Assembly: GCA_030748415.1 (NCBI GenBank)
Contig: JASMMA010000018.1
Location: 1 to 36,357, forward strand
Reading direction: 5' to 3'
From: Planctomycetota bacterium
GTDB taxonomy: Bacteria; Planctomycetota; UBA1135
DNA: 36,357 nucleotides
The notes under the pieces were generated by a model. The model was not told the DNA's origin. It ran no database searches and saw only the letters and a program-made list of their open reading frames with translations. Numbering within the stretch: the first letter of the stretch is position 1; every line of letters starts with the position of its first letter. Shown one piece after another: positions 24,754 through 31,585 of this stretch. A program made the position numbers and the translations under genes.

Positions 24754-26861
24754 TACCGGACAGGCAGAATCACCGCGTTAGTCGCATCAGCGAATAAGCC
24801 CGGAGAATAAATAACGCTCGCAAAAGTCATTTCGTCGAATGGCCATACAAAGAAACCAAGACTCGAAAACTGAGCGAGCACAGAAGCGCGGCCATCTTGA
24901 TCTAAGGTTCCAGAAAAGCCAGAGATTGGAAGTTGGTCAGGGTGGTTTAACACCGCATTAGTTAACCAATCAGAATTCAATGGAATATGTGTCCCGCTCC
25001 ATGAGAAACCAGGAGAGCTTCCTGATGCACTAACAAGATTGACATACTTTAATCCTGAACGATTTGAATCTGTGTGAATCTCAAGGCGAAGGTCAGCGGG
25101 AGTGTTCCCTTGAAGTGCGACCTCAGAAGCGACCAAAGTTGCTTCGCCGGTTGGAAGAAAAGGAATTGAAACCCAACTATCGTAGGCGCCGCCGTAATGA
25201 ACTTGCAAAACGAAGTCGTCAAAAACAGGAACCGCACGAAGAACATTGGATGCGCCCCCGCCTGGTGGCCGGTGATTGATTAGATTTTCTGCAACTACGC
25301 GAAGACGGTGTCCTTTCTTAATTACAAAGGAGTATGTGTCCAAAGGAAATTCGAGAGCTTGCGGAGCAAGTTCCTGGTTTCCTCGAATCGTTGTAAAACC
25401 TCCGGCGATGTATTGGGATTCTCCCGTTGGAGCGACATCAAGCAAAGCGATATGGAGTTGAAAGTCTTCATGGGGTGTGGATACCCAAATTTTTGCATTC
25501 CCTTGGCCACATATTAATTGCTCATCCGGAAGTGGCTTCGTTTCAAAGATAATTGAATCAATTGGGATTTTCGCTTGAATCTCTGATGGGTTGGGTAACT
25601 CTTGGATATAGGAGCGGATGGTGTAATTCTCGTTCCATAGGTGGTAAAGAAAGCCAAGTCCCTGTGGGCCGGAATTTGTTAGCAGTCGTTTATCAGTTGA
25701 AAGCCAAAACTTAATGTCTGTGCTTGGGGGGGGCCAAGAGTTGAACTCTCTGAAATTCCACAAACTCTCGGTATCGCGATATTCAAGTGGGTTTTGAGGG
25801 CGGATTGCCATTCGCACTTGCGGAAGGGTGTCGATTCCGTTTGAGTTCCCTTTAAGGAAATAGTCGAACCACATATCTCGCCGCAAGCTTCGCAATTCTT
25901 GTTCATGCCGATTATCTGGAGTGGAATGCCCCCCCACTGACAAGTTGAGCAACTTGGGAGTGCCAGGAAGAATGTCATTCCAAATGTCTGTCAATAGGTT
26001 CGGTGGGAAGTGGATATCGTCAAAGGCGAGAGTTGCACGAACAGGGACCGAAGATGTTTTTAATAGTTCAACAACATCCAATTCTGGATCTTCAACCAAA
26101 GATAATAATCCGGCAAAATCCTCAGAAAAAATCAATGGTTCTGCGATTGCCATAAAAAGAGGGTCGTTATGAAGGTTTACCTTAGGGTGATAAAGATCAT
26201 AAAGATGCATTTCGGTGAATGCCCTCCCTTGGGGCATCACCCCATGGAGCAAATCAGGGGGAAAGTTTTGTGGTGCGGCTGCGTGGATTATCGGAAATGG
26301 TGCAGTACGCCAAGGATTAAGAGGCGGAACTCTTCCAGAGTGGGCGGCAGCTGCCCAGGTGAGAAATGCCCCCTGGGATTTCCCAGTAACACCGACCCGG
26401 TTCATGTCCAATTCAGCGGAAAACCGTAGTTTTGTTTCTTCAAGGACTTCGAATAAGTCCATCCTCTCTCGCAAACCGAGCGGACCACGCCCATATATAG
26501 AAGGGTCATTAAGGAGCATCGAGTCCCCTTGGCCTCGAACATCGTATGTAATCGTTAGGTAACCATTCATGGCAGCCATGTTTGCCGCGTTGCCTAACTT
26601 TTTACGGTCAAAGCCAACACCGTGAATGAAAAGAACAGTGGGCCAACCACATGGGCCAGGCGTGACATCGGGGATCCGAACATCTACCAAAGTTATGTAC
26701 CCGTCGGACTGGGTGTACTGGAGATCAAAGTGCTCCAACAATCCTCCGCTCGGGGTTGGGTCTGTGCATTGACTAGACACAACCGGAGCCAAAAAGGTGC
26801 ACATAAAGAGAGAGCCCAAAATGGTCCTAGTTGAAACAGAAGAGGGAAGAAGGGGCGGCAT
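24753..26861 (-). CDS. Exported CocE/NonD-type alpha/beta hydrolase, paralog B
   Basis: Same architecture as paralog A, and clearly homologous along its full length by eye: signal peptide (ILGSLFMCTFLAPVVSSQC), alpha/beta-hydrolase core with VLFIHGVGFDRKK, YDVRGQGDSM, nucleophile elbow G-K-S-Q-G, acid region LAFDDIHFPPN and His in VGGHSTPDN. The jelly-roll domain contains AKIWVSTPHEDFQLHIALLDV and FVIKKGHRLRVVAEN. The beta-rich tail ends GTLDQDGRASVLAQF ... NAVILPVR. ATG 26861 is chosen since GGTG lies six bases upstream and the signal peptide starts just after; the longer frame from 26921 adds 20 unlikely residues. It is the first gene of the tandem pair. The substrate is unknown. Confidence 0.85.
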   Translation of the reverse strand: MPPLLPSSVSTRTILGSLFMCTFLAPVVSSQCTDPTPSGGLLEHFDLQYTQSDGYITLVDVRIPDVTPGPCGWPTVLFIHGVGFDRKKLGNAANMAAMNGYLTITYDVRGQGDSMLLNDPSIYGRGPLGLRERMDLFEVLEETKLRFSAELDMNRVGVTGKSQGAFLTWAAAAHSGRVPPLNPWRTAPFPIIHAAAPQNFPPDLLHGVMPQGRAFTEMHLYDLYHPKVNLHNDPLFMAIAEPLIFSEDFAGLLSLVEDPELDVVELLKTSSVPVRATLAFDDIHFPPNLLTDIWNDILPGTPKLLNLSVGGHSTPDNRHEQELRSLRRDMWFDYFLKGNSNGIDTLPQVRMAIRPQNPLEYRDTESLWNFREFNSWPPPSTDIKFWLSTDKRLLTNSGPQGLGFLYHLWNENYTIRSYIQELPNPSEIQAKIPIDSIIFETKPLPDEQLICGQGNAKIWVSTPHEDFQLHIALLDVAPTGESQYIAGGFTTIRGNQELAPQALEFPLDTYSFVIKKGHRLRVVAENLINHRPPGGGASNVLRAVPVFDDFVLQVHYGGAYDSWVSIPFLPTGEATLVASEVALQGNTPADLRLEIHTDSNRSGLKYVNLVSASGSSPGFSWSGTHIPLNSDWLTNAVLNHPDQLPISGFSGTLDQDGRASVLAQFSSLGFFVWPFDEMTFASVIYSPGLFADATNAVILPVR

Positions 26862-26927
26862 GTGATTCACCGAAAAAAACCGGTGTTCAAGGATACCACC
26901 AAACAAAACCCTTAGGGGCAATTCAGG

Positions 26928-27452
26928 CTAGAAAGGAGGCCGAGCCACTACGAAAAGCCAATCACTGAGACGGTTTAGCCAAGCAAGCTGGGCGGGGTGC
27001 ACTGCAGGAGGGGCGCTCTCTGTGGCGGCGAGGGCGCAAACGGCTCGTTCTGCACGGCGGCAAACGGTGCGGGCAACATGCATGCGGGCCGATAACTCGG
27101 TGCCACCTGGAAGAATAAAGGCCCTCAGGGGCTCTTTTTGAGACTCCATCGCGTCAATTTCCTCTTCGAGGAGGGTGGCGGCTGAGTCCTCCCAGTCGGG
27201 GAGTTGGGCGCGGGCTTTTTCTGAGGCGTCTGGAGGGGTGGCAAGCCAAGCGCCAAAATCTAGAAGGCGTTGCTGCTCCCGTTCAAGTTGTTCCTTGAGG
27301 GGAGATTCCGCCACTACTGCGCACCACCCCAAAACGGCATTGACCTCGTCAATCTCACCATAGGCCTTCACACGCAGGTCCCATTTTGAAACACGGTCAC
27401 CACCAAAGAGGCCGGTTTCGCCTTCGTCGCCGCTTCGGGTGTAGATGTTCAT
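26928..27452 (-). CDS. Cob(I)alamin adenosyltransferase, PduO/MMAB type
   Basis: It converts cob(I)alamin and ATP to adenosylcobalamin. The N-terminal signature YTRSGDEGETGLFGGDRVSK (ATP-binding) and the C-terminal helix blocks RMHVARTVCRRAERAV and LNRLSDWLFVVAR are typical of the PduO family. ATG 27452 gives a 174-residue protein beginning right at the signature; in-frame sequence upstream runs into a terminator hairpin and is not expected to be translated. Adenosylcobalamin users are not in this window. It lies on the same strand as the Sec-peroxiredoxin gene but behind a probable terminator, so it likely has its own promoter. Confidence 0.93.
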   Translation of the reverse strand: MNIYTRSGDEGETGLFGGDRVSKWDLRVKAYGEIDEVNAVLGWCAVVAESPLKEQLEREQQRLLDFGAWLATPPDASEKARAQLPDWEDSAATLLEEEIDAMESQKEPLRAFILPGGTELSARMHVARTVCRRAERAVCALAATESAPPAVHPAQLAWLNRLSDWLFVVARPPF

Positions 27453-27463
27453 GGGCCCCACTC

Positions 27464-27505
27464 TACAAAAGAGAAGAGCGGCCGTCCCGAAGGGAGACCG
27501 CTCTT
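27464..27505 (-). terminator. Probable Rho-independent terminator after the Sec-peroxiredoxin gene
   Basis: On the minus strand, an 8-bp stem AAGAGCGG/CCGCTCTT (27505-27498 with 27481-27474) with an internal TCCC-TTCG-GGA hairpin is followed by CTCTTTTGTA. It sits about 50 bp beyond the prx stop and just before the adenosyltransferase start. Confidence 0.65.
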
Positions 27506-27516
27506 GTGGAATTTTC

Positions 27517-27539
27517 AATCGTTGCAGATTGCAACGATT
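27517..27539. promoter_or_regulatory. Perfect 10-bp hairpin beyond the Sec-peroxiredoxin stop
   Basis: AATCGTTGCA (27517-27526) and TGCAACGATT (27530-27539) form a perfect 10-bp stem with a 3-nt loop, 15 bp beyond the prx stop and before the terminator. It has no U-run of its own; it may be a 3'-end stabiliser or a protein-binding palindrome. Confidence 0.4.
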
Positions 27540-27554
27540 TGACTCCGAGCAACT

Positions 27555-28154
27555 TTAGAGAGCGCCTGCGTTGTCAGTGAGGTAGGAAGCGACGCCTTCG
27601 GCGGTAGGTTGCATGTCCGGCTTTGAAGGATTCCAACCAGCTGGGCAAACACCTGCACCACTGCCGACATGGCCAATGGCATCCAGCATGCGCAGGGTTT
27701 CATCTAGATCCCGCCCCAGTCCAAGGTTGTTAACGGTTTGGCTTTGAACAATTCCATCACCATCAATGAGGAATGTACCGCGGAGGGAGAAAGTGGTTTC
27801 TTCGTGGAGAAGGTCGTAAGCATTCGTCATGGAACGATCTTCATCGCACAGCAAGGGGTAACCAAGGGCACCAATACCACCCTCGTTCACAGCGGTATTC
27901 CGCCAGTTTGCATGAGATTCTGCGTCATCAATGGAAACACCCAAAACTTGGGCGCCTCGCTTTTCGAATTCACCAAGGCGGTGGTCGAAAGCGATAAGTT
28001 CAGAAGGTCAGACGAAGGTGAAATCTTTTGGGTAGAAGAAAAGAACTACATTCTGACCTTTGTAGTCAGAAAGAGAAACTTCCTTCGTTGAGCCATCAGC
28101 CATCACCGCAGTTGCGGTGAAATCTGGAGCGGGCTTATTAACGAGTACAGACAT
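27555..28154 (-). CDS. Selenocysteine-containing 2-Cys peroxiredoxin (AhpC/Prx1 type)
   Basis: A thiol-type peroxidase reducing H2O2 or organic peroxides. The frame from ATG 28154 to the stop at 27555 encodes 199 residues with a single in-frame UGA at 28010-28008 (codon 49). It lies exactly at the peroxidatic position: [36 protein letters not shown], where the family has V-C-P. The Thr of the P-x-x-x-T/S-x-x-C site is present (DFTFV-U), and the resolving Cys is retained downstream in [11 protein letters not shown]. Reading UGA as a stop would truncate the fold after two strands, yet the downstream half keeps perfect family sequence. A strong stem-loop just after the UGA (27958-27993) is a candidate SECIS. 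There is no Shine-Dalgarno before the start. A terminator follows the gene. Confidence 0.92.
27958..27993 (-). promoter_or_regulatory. Candidate bacterial SECIS of the peroxiredoxin mRNA
   Basis: Fourteen nucleotides after the UGA, the mRNA folds as CGCTTTCGA paired with TCGAAAAGCG (one bulged A), then CACC/GGTG closing a five-base loop GCCTT. The loop begins with G and starts 29 nt after the UGA, in the range expected for bacterial SelB-dependent SECIS elements. Confidence 0.75.
28008..28010 (-). other. In-frame UGA (selenocysteine codon 49) of the peroxiredoxin
   Basis: tca on the plus strand reads TGA on the minus strand, in frame with both halves of the peroxiredoxin and at the peroxidatic Cys position. 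Confidence 0.9.
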
Positions 28155-28197
28155 GTTTTTTGTTAAAGGGTTCAGGGTTGTGGTGGTTATTAGGTTG

Positions 28198-28243
28198 GAA
28201 TCGCTTAGATTTAAACCCAAAATGGGGAGAAATTGAGCGATTC
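28198..28243. promoter_or_regulatory. Long imperfect hairpin between punA and the Sec-peroxiredoxin gene
   Basis: GAATCGCT (28198-28205) pairs with AGCGATTC (28236-28243). Inside are further symmetric words ATTT/AAAT and CCC/GGG. On the minus strand it lies between the nucleoside phosphorylase stop and the prx start; it could terminate the former or be a leader element of the latter. Confidence 0.45.
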
Positions 28244-28254
28244 GGGGTGCAACT

Positions 28255-29073
28255 TTAGCGCGGCGCGGCCTGAATGGTAGCGGCCAACACTTCCGCAGCG
28301 GTGGATCCGTGTTCGGCAGCAGTTTCAAGAACTTCGGCATGACTGGGACGGCTCCCTCCGATGCCGGCGGCGTAGTTGGTCATCATAGATAGAGCCATCA
28401 CTCTTGCCCCAGCAGATTTTGCGGCAAGAGCTTCCGGAATTGTGCTCATGCCAACTGCATCTGCCCCCATCTGCTGAAGGCGAAAGACTTCGGCGGGAGT
28501 TTCATAACTCGGGCCGGAAAGCCCGGCATAAACTCCAGGAGTGAGTTCCGGCCGACTGACCAGAAGGGCGTCACGCCATGTAGGCTCATAAAGGTCAACA
28601 ATGTCCATGAAATGGGCACCACCGTCCTCGCTTTGGTCAGAAGCAAGTGGATTCGGAAGCCCCAAGTTGATGTGGTCCGAAAAGGGCATCAGGGAACCGG
28701 GAGGGCGCTCTTCGCGGAGGGAACCGGCAGCGTTTAGAAGCAAAATGCTGGGTGTCCCCCACTTCACGATTGCCCGAACTCCTCGAGCAAGCTCGCAGGC
28801 TTCCCAACCCTCGTAGGAATGAACTCGACCGCCGCAAAGAAGCACTCGCTGGTCGCCCAATGTGCCGAGCCGCAATTCTGGGGAGTGACCTTCTACCCTT
28901 GGGAGGGGCCAATGTTCCAGGCCGGTCAGGGGTAAGCGCTCCACTCCCGTTAGAAGGCTGTCCGCGCGTTCCGCCCAGCCAGAGCCCAAAACTACTGCCA
29001 CATCGGGGGCACTTCCCAAGTGGGATTGAAGAGAATCAGCCAAATGGGCCACAAGGTCGGCTTCGAGGTTCAT
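28255..29073 (-). CDS. punA: Purine nucleoside phosphorylase
   Basis: Cleaves purine (deoxy)nucleosides with phosphate to free base and (deoxy)ribose-1-phosphate. Family blocks of the trimeric PNP class are visible: [12 protein letters not shown] (phosphate loop), [69 protein letters not shown] and [16 protein letters not shown] with SMMTNYAAG near the C-terminus. The 272-residue length is typical. GGGAGG lies just before ATG 29073. A concentrative nucleoside transporter gene lies 1.2 kb away on the same strand, consistent with nucleoside salvage, though two genes on the opposite strand separate them. Confidence 0.94.
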   Translation of the reverse strand: MNLEADLVAHLADSLQSHLGSAPDVAVVLGSGWAERADSLLTGVERLPLTGLEHWPLPRVEGHSPELRLGTLGDQRVLLCGGRVHSYEGWEACELARGVRAIVKWGTPSILLLNAAGSLREERPPGSLMPFSDHINLGLPNPLASDQSEDGGAHFMDIVDLYEPTWRDALLVSRPELTPGVYAGLSGPSYETPAEVFRLQQMGADAVGMSTIPEALAAKSAGARVMALSMMTNYAAGIGGSRPSHAEVLETAAEHGSTAAEVLAATIQAAPR

Positions 29074-29123
29074 TGCCTCCCAGATTAGCGAAATCTGGTG
29101 CCGCTGGCTCCCAAGAAGGAGTC

Positions 29124-29255
29124 ATGAAAAATCACTTCCAGCTTTACTTCCTTCCAGGATTGCTCGGGGCCGCCACTCTGTTCATTTTGGCTCTTGGATG
29201 GGTTCAGGTCATTCAAACAATGGAACTAGCTCCAGTTGCGGGTTCTCTCCCCTGA
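29124..29255 (+). CDS. Small single-pass membrane peptide, 43 residues (putative)
   Basis: ATG 29124 follows AAGAAGGAG, an unusually strong Shine-Dalgarno for this region although closely spaced, and opens a 43-residue frame to TGA 29253-29255. The peptide has one hydrophobic helix (LYFLPGLLGAATLFILALGWVQV) followed by a short polar tail (QTMELAPVAGSLP). It begins about 50 bp upstream of the oppositely oriented punA start and ends 15 bp before the DUF4097-like gene, with which it may be co-transcribed. I recognise no family. Confidence 0.5.
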   Translation: MKNHFQLYFLPGLLGAATLFILALGWVQVIQTMELAPVAGSLP

Positions 29256-29270
29256 AGATAGGCTCGCAGA

Positions 29271-30044
29271 ATGAATAATGTCTCTCCATTCCTCCTTGGA
29301 GCACTGATTCTTGCAACTTCATGCACAGTTTCTTTTTGCATGCAAGGTTCTGCCAGTTCCCAAGAAACTCGCACCTTTGATTTTGATTCGGCTGGTATTT
29401 CCACTTTGAGGGTCAGGGCCCGCAACGGGTCCATTGTGATTCACCCGGGCGCCTATTCTTTTCAGGGGGATGTCCGCATTACGGCTCACGCATCGAGCAC
29501 TACGGAAGCCAAAGAATCACTTCAAGAAATCGAAATATCCGAACAACGCTCGGGCGGGATTCTTGAGTTAAGCATTCCCAAACCAAAAGCAGCCTCGGGT
29601 GTTTCTTCCAGTTGGAATCTTGCAGTTCCAAATGGTATTCACCTAGAACTCTTTACTTCCAACGGGAAGATTGATGTTGATGCTGGTGCTGGCAATGTTT
29701 TGGCGGACACAAGCAACGGGTCCATTAGCGTGGTATCGAATACTGGCTCCGCCAAACTTGACTCCTCCAATGGGAAGATTTACCTGCGAGGACTTCCCAG
29801 CGACATTGCAATCGACACCTCAAACGCAGGCGTTCAAGTCCATTTCGATGGAGACTGGTCCGGTCATGGCGTGGTGGACACATCGAACGGGTCCATCAAA
29901 ATCTCATGTTCTGGAAAGTTGGGCTGCGAAGTGCGCACAGACACAAGCAACGGAAAAATCCGCGTTCAGCAATCACCTGGTCCTGGGTTACTACGGTTGG
30001 ACACTTCCAACGGGAATATCACTGTGACCCAAGACCACAAATAA
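29271..30044 (+). CDS. Exported DUF4097-like beta-solenoid protein
   Basis: A hydrophobic N-terminus (FLLGALILATSCTVSFCMQG) reads as a signal peptide, perhaps lipoprotein-like. From about residue 47 the protein carries repeated strand-turn units with a T/S-S-N-G-[S/K/N]-I core: ARNGSIVI, TSNGKIDV, TSNGSISV, SSNGKIYL, TSNAGVQV, TSNGSIKI, TSNGKIRV and TSNGNITV. This is the pattern of DUF4097 putative adhesins, a right-handed beta-solenoid. Its role is presumably on the cell surface or in the periplasm; no catalytic motif is seen. The last copies are near-identical at DNA level (acaagcaacgggtccatt-like), which could promote copy-number change. A palindromic element follows the stop by a few bases. 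Confidence 0.82.
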   Translation: MNNVSPFLLGALILATSCTVSFCMQGSASSQETRTFDFDSAGISTLRVRARNGSIVIHPGAYSFQGDVRITAHASSTTEAKESLQEIEISEQRSGGILELSIPKPKAASGVSSSWNLAVPNGIHLELFTSNGKIDVDAGAGNVLADTSNGSISVVSNTGSAKLDSSNGKIYLRGLPSDIAIDTSNAGVQVHFDGDWSGHGVVDTSNGSIKISCSGKLGCEVRTDTSNGKIRVQQSPGPGLLRLDTSNGNITVTQDHK

Positions 30045-30049
30045 CAATT

Positions 30050-30217
30050 TAGACACTGACCCCATCTGATGGGTCACTGCACTCACTATCTCCTTTCTCA
30101 GAAGAGACTAAGAGGTGTTTTTTCGGAGGGCCTTGGCCTTAGGGTTCGAATGGTCCTAAGTCATTGGCTAAAAACAACATGGCGACCGCGTGACCCATCA
30201 GATGGGGTCAGTGTCTA
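30050..30217. repeat. REPIN-like element: two inverted REP-like ends around a 112-bp spacer
   Basis: A 28-bp perfect inverted repeat (30050-30077 and 30190-30217; outer end tagacactgacccc) flanks a 112-bp spacer without a gene. Each arm is itself nearly palindromic (TGACCC-C-ATC-T-GAT-GGGTCA), so either arm can fold alone or both together. It sits between the convergent stops of the DUF4097-like gene and nupC. The outer sequence recurs at 36290-36315. This is the form of a REP doublet mobilised by a RAYT transposase; no such gene is in the window. Confidence 0.75.
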
Positions 30218-30223
30218 GTTGGC

Positions 30224-31453
30224 TTAGAGAAAAATTGCCGCAGTTGCCGCAGTCGAAAAACTGGCAAGTGCCCCGGCGAACATGGCCCTAATTCCCAGTC
30301 GTGCGATTTCTCCACGGCGTTCGGGGCAAATGCCACCCAGGCCGCCAATCTGAATGGCAATACTTCCGACATTCGCGAAACCGCAAAGCGCGTAGCTTGC
30401 AATGACACTCGAACGCTCAGAAAGGGGGGAGACACTGTTCATGGAAAGGTCAATGAGTTCGCGAAAAGCAACATATTCATTTACAGCAAGTTTAGTTCCT
30501 AAAAGTGAGCCTACTTGAGTCGTTTCACTAGCAGGAATACCTAAGAGCCAGGCGATTGGGGAGAACACCTTTCCTAATAAACCTTGAAGGGTTGTCCCTT
30601 CATGAATCGCGCCCAACCCGGCGTTGAACAATTCAAGCAACCCAAGGAAGGCGATGAGCATCCCAAGAATATTTAGGGCCAGTCTCATGCCGTCGCCAGC
30701 ACCGCTCGCGGCCGCATCAACTGTGTTGGCGTATTCTGATTTTGGTTGGGCGATATCTGCACCAAGAGTTTCCGGCCTTTCAGTTTCAGGAAAGACAACT
30801 TTCGCCAAGGCCAAGCCCATAGGAGCTGACATCACTGAGGCCGCCAAAAGGTGGCCCGCAATTCCTGGAACGGCACCCTGCATCATGGTGATATAAACAG
30901 CGAATACTCCGCCAGCAACAGTTGCAAAACCAACGGTCATAACCGCGCCGATTTCGCTTGTTGTCATCTTTTTGATGTAGGGTCGGATTAAGAGAGGGGC
31001 CTCGGTTTGGCCAACAAAGATATTCGCCGCGGCACTGGTGGATTCTGCGCCAGAAGTTCCCATCGTCTTTGACATCAGCTTTGCCATAACTCCAACAACT
31101 CGGCGAACAATGCCAAGGTGGTGCAACACGGCAAAGAGAGAAGAAAAGAAAATCACGCTGACTAAAACTATGACCGCAAGCATCGGTGTGCCGCCAGCAA
31201 GGCCGAGTGCCTCTTCGCCCACCACGGTGCGAGCGCCTTCATAGGCAAATCCGATTAGAGCTGTAAAAACAGTTTGAGCACCGTCGAAAAAGCTCTGGCC
31301 TAGTTTCGTTTTCAGGATCAGAAAGGCCAAAATCCATTGAAGGAGAAGGCCCACAAGAACAGGGCGCCACCGAACTGAGACCCTATTGGACGAAATAAAC
31401 CAAGCAATAGAAAGCAGGCCAAGCAGGCCTATCAACGGCTGTAGTAGGGACAT
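30224..31453 (-). CDS. nupC: NupC-family concentrative nucleoside transporter
   Basis: A polytopic inner-membrane cation-coupled nucleoside uptake protein of the CNT family. Its length of 409 residues fits NupC. Diagnostic blocks include VFFSSLFAVLHHLGI-like sequence (VIFFSSLFAVLHHLGIVRRV), FVGQTEAPLLIRPYI followed by MTTSEIGAVMTVGFATVAGGVFAVYITM, LGTKLAVNEYVAFREL and SYALCGFANVGSIAIQIGGLGGICPERR. Around 8-10 hydrophobic segments are visible. The neighbouring purine nucleoside phosphorylase suggests imported nucleosides are phosphorolysed for salvage. No Shine-Dalgarno is evident. The REPIN-like element lies just past its stop. Confidence 0.94.
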   Translation of the reverse strand: MSLLQPLIGLLGLLSIAWFISSNRVSVRWRPVLVGLLLQWILAFLILKTKLGQSFFDGAQTVFTALIGFAYEGARTVVGEEALGLAGGTPMLAVIVLVSVIFFSSLFAVLHHLGIVRRVVGVMAKLMSKTMGTSGAESTSAAANIFVGQTEAPLLIRPYIKKMTTSEIGAVMTVGFATVAGGVFAVYITMMQGAVPGIAGHLLAASVMSAPMGLALAKVVFPETERPETLGADIAQPKSEYANTVDAAASGAGDGMRLALNILGMLIAFLGLLELFNAGLGAIHEGTTLQGLLGKVFSPIAWLLGIPASETTQVGSLLGTKLAVNEYVAFRELIDLSMNSVSPLSERSSVIASYALCGFANVGSIAIQIGGLGGICPERRGEIARLGIRAMFAGALASFSTAATAAIFL

Positions 31454-31585
31454 AGGGGAATCATAGCGGAATGGGCAGGCCTCTAACGACTGGATTATGG
31501 CTTGCCCTGTCGGCCTGTGCTAGGATATTCCAAAGGTAGGTCACCTGCTATTCCCCTGTTCTCAGTTTTACCCCCTTAAGAAATC

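Noticed and set aside
27555-28154. Peroxiredoxin as a pseudogene split by a nonsense mutation
   Set aside because: The UGA is exactly at the peroxidatic Cys, both halves keep perfect family sequence in one frame, and a SECIS-like hairpin follows.
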